From positions 3,361,828 to 3,425,827 of the forward strand of contig OX387195.1 of assembly GCA_947561395.2 (NCBI GenBank): a DNA stretch of 64,000 nucleotides. Reading direction: 5' to 3'. This document shows, one piece after another, positions 10,479 to 21,124 of the stretch. The position numbers were made by a program, and so were the translations under genes. The notes under the pieces are model-generated. The model was given only the letters and a program-made list of their open reading frames with translations, was not told where the DNA came from and ran no database searches. Source of the stretch: Buxus sempervirens (taxonomy: Eukaryota; Streptophyta; Magnoliopsida; Buxales; Buxaceae). Numbering within the stretch: the first letter of the stretch is position 1; every line of letters begins with the position of its first letter.

Positions 10479-13400
10479 TGTAATACCCCAAAAATTTCAA
10501 GAAATTTTAATTAAATAATAATTAGTATTTTATTATGGATTTTATTGATGGATTGTAATTAAATATATAGGTGATCACATTGATGAAAGAGATCAGGAGT
10601 TTGATGCAAATCCAACCATTGGATCATGAGATAATGAGGTAAGTATTAATTTAAGACTATCTTTTAATTTGATTGGTTAGAAGTATAGAAATTGATGGAG
10701 GGGAGATACGTGGGATCATGAGATTAAAAATAAGGTTTTATTAAGTGAGTATACAACTAATCAATCGTATACCTACTCTTTTTATTCTCTTGCAGCTGAA
10801 AGTAGAAGAAGAGAAGAACCGAGAGGAGAAGGAAGACAACGTGAAGCTTTGCTGTTTTTGAAGTGTTCTGCATCCCAGGAAGAGTCTTATGTTGCTGTAT
10901 AGGGAGAGATCAGAACCTACACTAAGAGGAAAGAGGAAGGAGGAGTTCTTGAATGAACAGAGGTAGGTAGCACACCCGTTTAGTCGTATTGCGTTTTATT
11001 GTGATTTAATTGTTTTGTATGTTCCAGATATATTGAATATATGTTTGTGTAGATATTAGAGATGATCTTGATGTATAGAATACAGTGTATTGCATAAAAA
11101 CTTGTTTTCGGAGGTTGATTTAGTTGTTGTTTGTCGAGTGCTTGGCATGGTCGCCTGAGTGACGTAGCTGAGCAACTCGCCTGTGTTTTATTAGAAGTTA
11201 ATCGCCCAACCAGATCTCCTGAGCGACAGTAGAAAATATTGATTTTTAGTTTAGGTCACCTAGCAGATCACCTGAGCGCCTATGCTGAGTGCCCATTTGA
11301 TTTTCAAGTTTTTTTTAAAATACACAACTGCCCAACCAGGTCTCCTAAGCAACAGGGTTGAAAGACCAACACAGATTTTTCTCAAATTGAAGAATGATTC
11401 CAATACAAAATGATTTTAAATGAATTTAAATATCTGAACCAACAGATATTAAGTGTCTACAAATGTTTTCAATGATCTTTTGTATTTAAAAACAAAATTG
11501 ATAAGGGATTTAGGTTTGTTTGCAAAAAGGATGTCTTACTTTGAAAATAAAAGGATTTTTGGACTATTTCACAATCTGATTTGATTTAATTGAAAATTCT
11601 TACTCAGAAAATATCTTTTAAAGTACCTTGATTTCTGAACTTTAAGAGATCTTCTGTAAAATCCTAAATTTTTGAATATAATAATAATATAATAAAATAA
11701 ACCTAAATAATAGAAAATAAATTAAATAAGCCTAAACATATTGATAAGTAAAGAATTGATTAATAGGTAGAATAAATTAAATATGGATGTTTGGGGAAGA
11801 TAGGTACTAATCCAAGTGCATTTTATTATCAAGAATGATATGAGGAATAAAGATGGGAATTTTGGAAAAAATCCAAAGGTTAGATATGGAATTATAAAGA
11901 AAAGGGTATTTTAGACTTTTCCTAATAGGCTAATTAACTAATTAATAAATTAAATAATTTAGATCTAAAAAAACTAAGTTAGATCTAAGTTTGGTTGAAT
12001 TTGATTTTAAATATCATGATTTATGGCTTAAAATAAGGAAAAAAGACTAATTGGTAATTATGATTTATTAGGTGCCTTAAATTTGAGGATAAGAGGAGCT
12101 TTGGGGTTTTAGGTAATATTTAAAAATAAGGAATTAAATTAGCACGAAAATAGATTAAATTAAGTCTTTCTTTTGTATGGGATTCTTAAAAGTGGAATTA
12201 GAAGGAGGGGTAAGATAGGAAGGTTTCAAATTAGAATTGGGAGTCCTGGTTAGAAGGTCTCCTAAACCTGTTAGGACTTCTAATTAAGTGAGCCTATAAA
12301 AGGAAGGTATTAGGGAAGTTTTAGGGTTTCCATTAAGTCAATCATAAGGAGAAAAGAAAAAGGAAAATTCGTGCATAAAGCTGGAGAAAAATAGAAAGAG
12401 AGATAGAGAGAAGAAAAAGATGTTTTATGAAGAAAAGAGGAGTTGCAGAGAAGTCCGACCAGCAACCTTCGAACGATGATCTAGAGAGATCTAGCCGTTG
12501 GATTAACCTCAAATTTGGAGGTTATGTTCTTGACTCGTAGAAATTCAATCTGAATGGTGACGATTCAATTTGGTGAAGTCTAGAGTGGTGCGAATAATCT
12601 CAGAAATTCGGTGGACATTCGGGTTTCTTGGAAGAATGATTTCACATGTTGAGGCAAGTAGCAACCACTTTGAAAACTGGAGGAATTGCATGATTTCTGT
12701 ATGATTTAGATGTTTTATCTTAGTTTGTTTTGATTCAGATTTTGGTTTGAAGAGCTGAGAATTTTCTAAGATGGTTTTGTTTTCATATACTATTAAAGAG
12801 ATCCAAAAAAGTGTTGACCATAAGGGATTTAATTTAAGTAAGAAACTCTATATTAAAATATGATTGATGGGAATAGATTAGGATTGTTTTAGGAGTGATT
12901 TAGAATGGAATTAAGATGATTAGAAACAATTAAAATTATACAAAGTATTTAACAATTCGGAAAATCAGAAAAACCTAGAAAATACACTAAAATTGGCCGA
13001 GCGCTCGTCAGCGCTTGAACGCCATTGCAGGCGCCTCGCCTGTGTAATTTTATAACAGAACCTTGAACTCAATGCCCGGGAGGACGCTCAAGCGCAATCC
13101 CGAGCAGCTAAGCAAAGTTTCACCTAGTAATGGTCGCCCAACAGGTCGCTCGAGTGCGATGTCGAGCGACCACTGTCAGAATTTTCCAAATTTTGTAATT
13201 CAAGCCCAGATCAAATTTTTAATGATTTTTATTGTAATTTTAAAGTTGTAACACCTGTAATTAGGATAATTTGAGATGTAGGAAGTGACGGAATGAAATT
13301 TGGATTAAAAAATAGTAATTTGGATTGATGAATGTAAAGTTTGATTTTATAGAGGTATTTTGAGGAACATGTGGACTTAACCTATTTAGATCTGATTTTT

Positions 13401-15922
13401 GGTGACATTACCTATTCCTTAACTTCACTACAGACCTAAGTTACCCTCTAGAATGATCAAATATCAATATTAATAAGTTTTGACACCTTAGGTTCTTAAA
13501 AGAAGAAATTTAGGCATTATTGAGTAAAATATTAAGAATATCAACCAACTAGGTGATGCATTTTAGTAAAACCTAATATAATGATTTGGTAAGCTATCTA
13601 ACACTTAAATGTAAGTAATTTAAGAGTGTTCACATTAATAGACTACTGTTTATGTATTTAATCAAGAGTTTAGGCATGTTTTACTATAAATGTTGTGTTT
13701 TCTATTTACTTCCAGATTTGAGCGATTTCTTACATTCAGTATTATATTTCTAGATATTTGTACATGGTTTCATTGATAAATTGGCAAAATCGTGGTTTTA
13801 CCTCTGTGTACTCAGGGATGCCCCATGTACTTGGGATGTTGATACCTCTGTGTACTCAGGGATGCCCCGTGAACTCGAGACGAGATATTTGAGATTGAGA
13901 TGAGTTGTTTATTGAAGATTTATAGTATTAATTGATGCATTATTAAGTTATTAAAGGTTTTTTTATTGTGAAGTTGTGTCTAGCAGGCTTAGCTCTTATA
14001 TGGATCCATAGAGTAGATAGTAAATTAAATTTTTTTTTGGAGTTCTTATTCTGTGTCATAGGCATTCCATCATCTCAAGGATGGTACCACTCCTGTATTG
14101 ATCGGTTGCTACGTTACCCACTCCTAGATTTGTTGGGCCGTACATGCTAACTCACTCCGGTATCGATTGAGTTCTTCCATTGGGTGTTGAATACTGACCG
14201 ATAGCGGCTGGCCCACCTGTAAATTGGTTAGGTAGTGTATTGGAATATGTTTTTAGTACTCTGTTTATGATTCTATTAGTCCTGTGATATCACCAGTGTG
14301 GTTTGCTGATTGTTATGATTTATGTATTATTATTATTATTATTATCATTGATCAGATTTAATCGCATACCTCATTACTCGTTTTATAAAATTATGGACTG
14401 TTTTATAGCATGCATATTGCTACTTGTTGAGATTTATATCTCACTCCAATTTTCCTCATTTTTCATGTATTCTTGGAGAGGTCGACAACCTTGGGGTAAT
14501 TGTGAAAGGGGTATATTTAGTTGAAACCCAAATATGAGTTGATATTGTAAATTGGTTCTTAGTTTATGTTTCCAATTATAACTCTAGTAAGTTTGTTAAT
14601 GAATTAAAAAGTTCCTTAGCATACTTTGATTTATCTTCAACCTTTTTATGCCATGTACTTCATTGTCTTGTTATCGTTCAAGTAATGCTCTGATCCGTTT
14701 AAAAAAAAAACAGCACTTGGATCTAGGGTGTTACATCTACACATCTGAAACTATTTTGTAAAGTTATCTTGGGAAAGAGTTTAAACTTCGGAATACCCTA
14801 TATACTACTAAGCACTATTACTAACTATATTATTTTGAGTTAGTTGTTAATGTTGGTGTCTAGTGGGCATAGCTGCATATAGATCCATAGGATTAAGCTA
14901 AAGAGTGAAGAGGTTTTTCTTTGGTTGAATACTCCTAGTTTGCACTTGCACGTCCTTTGCAAGTTAGTTTGCATTGGGGGGGGTCTTCATGTCTGTAGGT
15001 TATCATTTCATGTTTATGTTGTTAGTGAGTACCCTGTATGTGTGGACTAGCGGCCATCTCTATGTATTGATTCAGGTGCTACATGCTGGTGGTATGTGTC
15101 GAACTTTGTAAGTTTCATGCGCAATAAGTCAATGTTTAGGCCTCTTACTGTTAGACTAAGATTCGGGTTTGAGGATATTTACTAACTTTGCTTATAAGTC
15201 GCATCGTGGCATAGTGAATGGAGAGTTTCTTGTTAAAGGTCTTCTTGTCTTCATAAGTCCTACAAAGACATATGATAGATTGGTTTTGGTTTTGCTTATT
15301 ACACTTTTGTGTTGAAAATCATGTTGAGAGGAAAGATTATATCTGTTGAATTGTCTTTATTGGGTTACTGTTTTATTTATTGAGATTGTATCCTGTTTAT
15401 TCGTTTACTTTATCAAGCATGAAAGAATGACTATTTTTAAGTATAACTGTTTATTCATGTATGTTGTTACCTACTGGGATATTCGTATCTCATTCGTGTT
15501 TTGATTTGTTTTGTTTTGTTTTCAACTGATACGCGAGAGAGGGAATTGGGGTTTGATACTCAAGGCGAGATTGCAGATTTTCTCCCAGAGGATTATTATT
15601 ATCCTGAGTAGATATAGTTTTAAGGTTGATACAAATGTTAGATGCAGTAGATTTATTATTTGTTTATTTTATGGATTTGATGATTAGGAGAGTGTGAGTA
15701 ATAGAACCTATTTACCAGATTTGATTTATTTTTGATGAGATGGTTTGGATGACATTTTATCCACGCTTATTGAGTTTTTATAGATTATAAACTTCCACAC
15801 TTTGATATTAATTGTTGAATGAATGATATTATTGATCTGGTAATTTGATGTTTTGGACCCAGTAGCACTTTGGATTCGGGTTGGGTGCTTGTTTTGAATT
15901 GACCCGGGTTCAGGGCGTTACA
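10479..15922 (+). mobile_element. Solo LTR, Tekay/Del-like chromovirus, plus strand (host of a nested LTR)
   Basis: It starts TGTAATACCCC at 10479 and ends GGCGTTACA at 15922, the typical ends of long Tekay-type LTRs. Flanks gttgt (10474-10478) and attgt (15923-15927) form a 5-bp target duplication with one mismatch. It was inserted into a related LTR, whose uninterrupted form is seen at 18410-18450 (tttgagaatattgtg continuing to ggattgattaaacatgc). A second solo LTR (11655-14735) is nested inside. Without that insert it is about 2358 bp. No coding region. Confidence 0.7.
11655..14735 (+). mobile_element. Solo LTR nested in the LTR at 10479-15922
   Basis: It starts TGTAAAATCCTAAA at 11655 and ends GGGTGTTACA at 14735 (3081 bp). 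Flanks tcttc (11650-11654) and tctac (14736-14740) form a duplication with one mismatch. It is the same family as the minus-strand LTR at 21290-24622, which starts TGTAAAACCCT and shares the following AT-rich block. It contains the recurring Tekay LTR modules: GC-rich cgctcgag-type sequence (13000-13170) and the 'ggtaccactcctgtattgatcgg' block (14080-14250). Confidence 0.7.
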
Positions 15923-17092
15923 ATTGTTTGGATGATTCAGGATTGATTAAATATGCTTACGAGATGCTATTGTATGTGTTAGAATTCATTCAAAGTGATA
16001 AAAGCATGATTTGTAGATTTTATTGTGAAATTCAAAAAATCTGGAAATCTGTGAAAATTTACAAATTTCAAGTAACACCCAACGCGAAACTCAAACATTG
16101 TGTCGAGTGCCCTATTTTCAGTGTATTTGGCCTAGGACGAACGCTCTAGGAAGCGCCCTACCTAAGTTTTTTTTTTAATTTTTTATTTTTTTTAGACGAG
16201 AGTTGAAATTTTTGTATTAAAAGAGCGCCCAATTCGTCGTCCGAACGCCCTAGCGAGTGTTCAAGTTGAAACCCAGAATTAACGACGCCCGATAGTACGC
16301 CCGAACCTTGTTTTAAGCAATTAGAGAGAAGCTGTAGCTTAACTGAGCACCCGAGACTGCTCGAGTGTTGTAGGAAGCGTCCAAGTCAAAATTTTGTATT
16401 TTGAGGTTTTGACCTAGTTTTTCATCCTAAACTTGTTTTTGAGTGATTCCAACTCACGTATCAATTAGTTTAGGGTGTTTTGAAAGTGTCTACGATAGCC
16501 AAAAATTTAATTGGATTTTTATGGTGATTTTTGGGTACGTTTTACTAAATGACTCTTATTTGGGGTTTATCGTTCCAAACTCTTTTCTTTTTTATGAAAC
16601 TTGATTTTGAAGGTTCCTAAACTTGTATTTAGACTATTTAAACATGTTTTGAGCATCAAATGATTTAACTTACACTTGGATCATATTTGACTATTGAGAC
16701 CATGATTTTGACATGTATATGTATCCTCGTATGGGAGTTTTGATTGACAAGTATTTGTTTCCACCCATGTGGGTTTGTTATCATGTATGTGATTTGGCGT
16801 ATGCTTGGATTATTGGTTTCACATATGCTGATTGTTGTGACGTATGTCTCCTACCTAATTTTGCTTTACAACCGTCAAGTGGGCTTAGCTCTTGAATGGA
16901 TCCATAGAGTAGCTTATAAGTGAAATGGTTTTTAGAGCTCGAATTTTATATCATAGGCACTCCGTCATGTTTACGATGGTACCACTCTTGAATTGGTCGA
17001 TTGCTACGTTATCCACTCCGGTATTGGTTAGACCGTACGTGCTAACTCACTTGGGTATCGGTTGAGTACTTCCGTTGGATGTCTAATAGTCA
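15923..17092 (+). mobile_element. LTR fragment (unit 1 copy of the 17587-20239 LTR)
   Basis: This follows the LTR at 10479-15922 and closely matches 18425-19566 over its whole length, including aggattgattaaa, the GC-rich CpG block (16080-16390) and the ggtaccactcttgaattggtcg block (16960-17090). It lacks both LTR ends: the left part was lost and the right end is the tandem-duplication joint at 17092. Confidence 0.7.
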
Positions 17093-17250
17093 ATTAGTCT
17101 ACAAGCTTACCAAACAACACAACCACCACTCAACCCTACTACCACCACCACCACCACAACCAAATAACCATAGAGTAAATACATCAAGTTAAGTAGGAGT
17201 ACATTGAACATAATACTCGTACCTCAATGATATAGTGCAGTGAGTTTCTC

Positions 17251-17587
17251 TCACTTTGCATTTGGTGGATTGACATAGGGAAGGAGAAAAGGCTGCCAAA
17301 TAAACAGATATATTAATGAGACTATTATTTATGAATCAGCTAATTTTTATTTTTACCTGCAACATTTGAGTGAAGCCATAATTGCCTTGAAGACTTTGGC
17401 TCAAAATCCCATGATCAACATTAGCTTGTGACACCTGGCTAGAGCCAATAAATGCCTGCATATTTTCCAAGCAAACTTATAATAAGGAATAGTACTATCA
17501 ATATTTGAAAAAACAAAAGCAATACAATTAGTATACCTGAAATGTTGGAGTCAACGGGCTAACAAGCATCATTAATATATCACTCAT
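17251..17587 (-). pseudogene. Gene 3'-end fragment, copy 2 (three exons)
   Basis: On the minus strand there are three in-phase exons with good GT/AG borders: 17587-17537 (17 codons, MSDILMMLVSPLTPTFQ), 17455-17357 (33 codons, beginning AFIGSSQVSQAN and ending YGFTQMLQ), and 17292-17251 (PFLLPYVNPPNAK, then TGA). The copy at 10175-10385 keeps the same exon lengths, phases and stop. The gene is cut at its 5' side because the LTR starting at 17587 has inserted in exon 1; the ATG there is internal or fortuitous. The product is unrecognised; a transposon accessory protein or host gene 3' end are both possible. Confidence 0.5.
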
Positions 17588-17726
17588 GTAAAATCCTAGA
17601 TTTTATTAATTAAATAAATTCGATAAAATAAATATATTAATAATCCAGGGAATGAGGAATTGGTTCAACTCGGAGAACTTCGAAAATTAAGTCTGAGGTG
17701 AGTTTATAATTTAGTAGTTGTTTAGA

Positions 17727-17775
<49 letters not shown>

Positions 17776-20239
17776 GTATTATTGTTTATTAAATAATTAA
17801 TTATTAGTTTAAAAAATGTTGGAGTTGGCCGAAATTCCATAAGGAGATGGACATCTAATTAAATTGGAATCCTAATCTTGATAGGTTGAAGAGAAAATAT
17901 AGGAGGAAGAACTGTTAGGGTTAGAATTGTATTTGATGAAAATATAAAAAGGAAGAAAAATAATAATAATAAGAAGTTGTTATCCACGTTAGAAGAAGAA
18001 AAGGAAAGAGAGAGAGAAGCTACCGAAATCCTCCTCTTCCATACATGTTCTTCACTAGCATTGATTCCCATTGTTGCTTTGGTTAATCAGATTCAGGAGA
18101 ACAAAGAGGAGATTTTTGTGTGATCTAAGGTAAGAAAACCAGATCAAACCCATATCCTATAATCTCATACGTACAGTTCTGGGTTTGATAAAAAAAAAGT
18201 TTCTGAAAACATATTCATATTTTAATCTAAGAGGAGAAGGAAAACTATGCTGTGTTCATGGAGTTTTAGAAAGGGTGATTTTTGGATTCTTTGGAGGGGA
18301 TTTGATCCAAGGAGCAAGGTAAGTAGCCCTTTACAACTTGCATAAAAATATAATTTTGATTTTGTCAAAGAACATGCTTATAAGTGGGATTTTATTTGAT
18401 TTTGATTTTGATTTGAGAATATTGTGATTTGTTTGGACAATTTAGGATTGATTAAACATGCTTACGAGATGCTATTGTATGTGTTAGAATTCATTCAAAG
18501 TGATAAAAGCATGATCTGTAGATTTTATTGTGAAATTCAGAAAATCTGTGAAAATTTACGAATTTTAACTAATGCCCAACGCAACACTCAAACGTTGTGT
18601 TGAGCGCCCTATTTTTAGTGTACTTGGCTTAGGATGCCTAAAGCGTCATTCGAGCACTCAAGCGAGCTCCCCGCCTGAGTTTTTTATTTTTATTTTACAG
18701 AACTTGAGAGTTGAAATTTTTGTCTTAAACGAGCACCCAAACGCCCTAGCAAGTGTTCAAGTTGAAACCCAGAATTAACGACACCCAATAGGACGCTCGA
18801 ACATTGTTTTAAGCAATTAGAGAGAAACTGTAGCTTCACCAAGTGCTCGAGACAACACTTGAGCGCTGTAGCAAGCATCCATGTCAGATTTTTGTTTTTT
18901 GAGGTTTTGACCTAGTTTTTTATCCTAAACCTATTTTTTAGTGATTCCAACTCACGTATCAATTAGTTTAGAGTATTTTTAGAGTGTCTACAATAGCCAA
19001 AATTTTAATTGGATTTTTATGGTGATTTTGGGTACGTTTTACTAGACTCGTATTTAAGGTTTATCGTTCCAAACTCTTTTCTTTTTTATGAAACTTGATT
19101 TTAAAGGTTCCTACACTTGTATTTTGGACTATTTGAACAAGTATTGAGTGTCGAATGATTTAATTTACACTTGAATCATATTTGACTATTGAGACGATGA
19201 TTTTGACATGTATATGTCTCCTCGTATAGGGGTTTTGATTGACAAGTATTTGTCTCCACGTATATGGGTTTGTTATTATGTATGTGATTTGGCATTTTCT
19301 TGGATTATTGGTTTTACATATGCGGATTGTTATGACATATATCTCCTACCTAATTTTGGTTTATCACTGTCAAGTGGGCTTAGCTTTTGAATGGATCTAT
19401 AGAGTAGCTAGTAAGTGAAATGGTTTTTAGAGCTCGAATTCTATGTCATAGGCACTCCGTCATGTTAACGATGGTACCACTCTTGGCTTGGTTGGTTGCT
19501 CCGTTTTCCAATCCGGTATCGGTTGGACTGTACATGCTAACTCACTCCGGTATCGGTTGAATACTTTTGTTGGGTGTTGAATAGCCTGACCGGTATCAGC
19601 TGGGTCACTTGTAATTCGGTTAAGTAGTATATTGGCATCATTTGTCAATTTCCTCTATTCTCTACTCATGAGTCCTACGAGATTTATCGTGAATGATTAT
19701 TTTCTGGTTTAATTGCTTGATTAATCTAATTATTCATTTGCATATTTAGAACTATATAAACTCTTCTTTTCTGCATGGTTGCTTGCTGAGATTTCATTAT
19801 CTCATAGTGTTTTATCGGATTTGTTTTCAGATCATCTTGGAGAGGATGTTGCGGGATTCGACTCGCAAGAGGATTATTCTAACTACAGAGAGGAGGATTA
19901 TTTTATTGTGTGGGATTAGGAGTAATATTTTATTTGCTAATTTTTTTTGAGTAGAGATTTATAGCTTTATGGGTTGTTAGGTTCGTATAGTTGAACCCAT
20001 ACCAAACATTGTTAATTGAAGGTTTGTGATTGAACAAGTAGATGTGAATGGATATTTTGATTAGTTTAATCCACGCTTTTTGTTAAGAATTTATGTTCCT
20101 TATTCTGCACTCTGATTATGAATGAAATGGAAATTTCAATTATTGTCTGGTTTAGTTTTTTTTTTTTTTTGGGCCACAAATGTACATTCAGGGTTTTGGT
20201 TTATGAGAAGTTAAATAAACTTGGATCTGGGGCATCATA
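17587..20239 (+). mobile_element. 5' LTR of Tekay/Del-like element
   Basis: It starts TGTAAAATCCTAG at 17587 and ends near 20239 at a decayed CATCATA (expected CGTTACA). A tRNA-Met-type primer site follows at 20244 and a gag remnant after that, so it is a 5' LTR. It contains an (ATT)n microsatellite, GA-rich leader-like sequence at about 17990-18020, a CpG-rich block at 18580-18860 and the ggtaccactcttggcttggttgg block at 19470-19640. The remainder of the element after gag is missing. Confidence 0.75.
17729..17775 (+). repeat. (ATT)n microsatellite
   Basis: About 15 perfect ATT units within the LTR, absent from the other LTR copies in this window. Confidence 0.9.
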
Positions 20240-20243
20240 GAGG

Positions 20244-20259
20244 TGGTATCGAAGCATAT
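20244..20259 (+). other. Retrotransposon primer binding site, tRNA-iMet type
   Basis: TGGTATCGAAGCATAT, one to two changes from the canonical TGGTATCAGAGC primer site used by chromoviruses. It lies four bases after the inferred LTR end and defines the start of the internal region. Confidence 0.75.
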
Positions 20260-20374
20260 AGGATCCCGACCTTAGGTTGATATGGGAATTTGTGATGCAG
20301 TGGATAGTATCATTAAATGATTTTCTAGGATGAGAGATCCTTGTTTTGATTATGCTTCGTTTTCTTTGAGGTGA

Positions 20375-21124
20375 TTGATCATCATGAATACTAGAGCGAG
20401 AGCTAGAGGCAAACCTTCACGTGCTCCTAGAGAGGTGCCCATTATTGAGCCTGAGTCGGTGATTGCACCACAAACTGAGTCGCAGGACCATCCTACTAGG
20501 GATCATGTTGAGCAGCCTATTCCACCACCTCAACTTGTTGTTGCTCCTGCTCCTGCTCCACAGGACGATGTCTAGAGGGCTATTTGAGCCATCACTGTAT
20601 TGACAGAATTGATAGGAACAGGGGAGAGGATAGAGCCCCGAGGAGAGATGAGGAGGACTCTATTGCTAAGGAGTTGGAGAGATTCTGTAAAATGGGACCT
20701 CCATCTTTTAGGGGATAGGTGAATCCCATGGAGGTTAAATAGTGGATGCTTAAGATCGAGTGGATCTTTGAGGGCATGGATTGCCCATTGGATAGGTGAG
20801 TTAGATTGGCCACATTTATGTTCGAGGGGAAGGTTGTTCACTGGTGGTGATCTGTGAGAAGGAGGACCGACCCAGGATTGTTGATCACCTGGGAGAGATT
20901 TAGAGCCTTTTCTATGAGCGGTATTTCACTGCATACTCTTGTCGACAAAAGGCGAGAAAGTTTATGAACATCGCTTAGCGAGGTCAGACTGTATTGTAAT
21001 ATGAGGCCCGATTCAATGAGTTATCCCAATTTGTGCCTCACATGGTGGTTGATGAGGAATGGAGGATTCAACACTTTGAGCAAGGATTGAGAGATGAGAT
21101 TAAGGATAGGGTGTCGGTTGTGGA
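20375..21124 (+). pseudogene. Ty3-gypsy gag remnant (retrotransposon Gag domain)
   Basis: An intact start (20375, with MNTRARARGKPSRAP a few codons in) opens a proline-rich N-terminus that ends in TAG at 20573-20575. Beyond it, alternating frames and stops still show Gag landmarks: MGPPSFRG, WRRTDPG-like, TWERFRA, RYFTAYSCRQKAR, QTVLQYEARFNELSQFVP and EEWRIQHFEQGLRDEIKDRVSVVE. Several stops are TAG or TGA where CAG, CGA or TGG would be expected. The capsid sequence ends abruptly at about 21124 and joins hAT coding sequence. Gag would package the RNA of the Tekay element; this copy is dead. Confidence 0.8.

Larger units (their letters stand above)
6543..17092. repeat. Unit 1 of an old tandem duplication (interrupted by later LTR insertions)
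   Basis: After removing later insertions, 6543-6614, 10080-10452 and 15928-17092 match 17093-17164, 17161-17530 and 18425-19566 in the same order and orientation. The joint at 17092/17093 joins LTR-type sequence (..gtctaat) to the start of the flank (agtcaattag), with a few bases of overlap. Unit 1 lacks the LTR start present in unit 2 (about 17540-18410), so it suffered a deletion. Unit 1 then received a Tat-like solo LTR at 6615 and a Tekay-type LTR at 10479. Confidence 0.65.

Noticed and set aside
13248..13260. TGTAACACCTG as another LTR start
   Set aside because: No partner end or target duplication was found; LTR 11655-14735 reads continuously through it.
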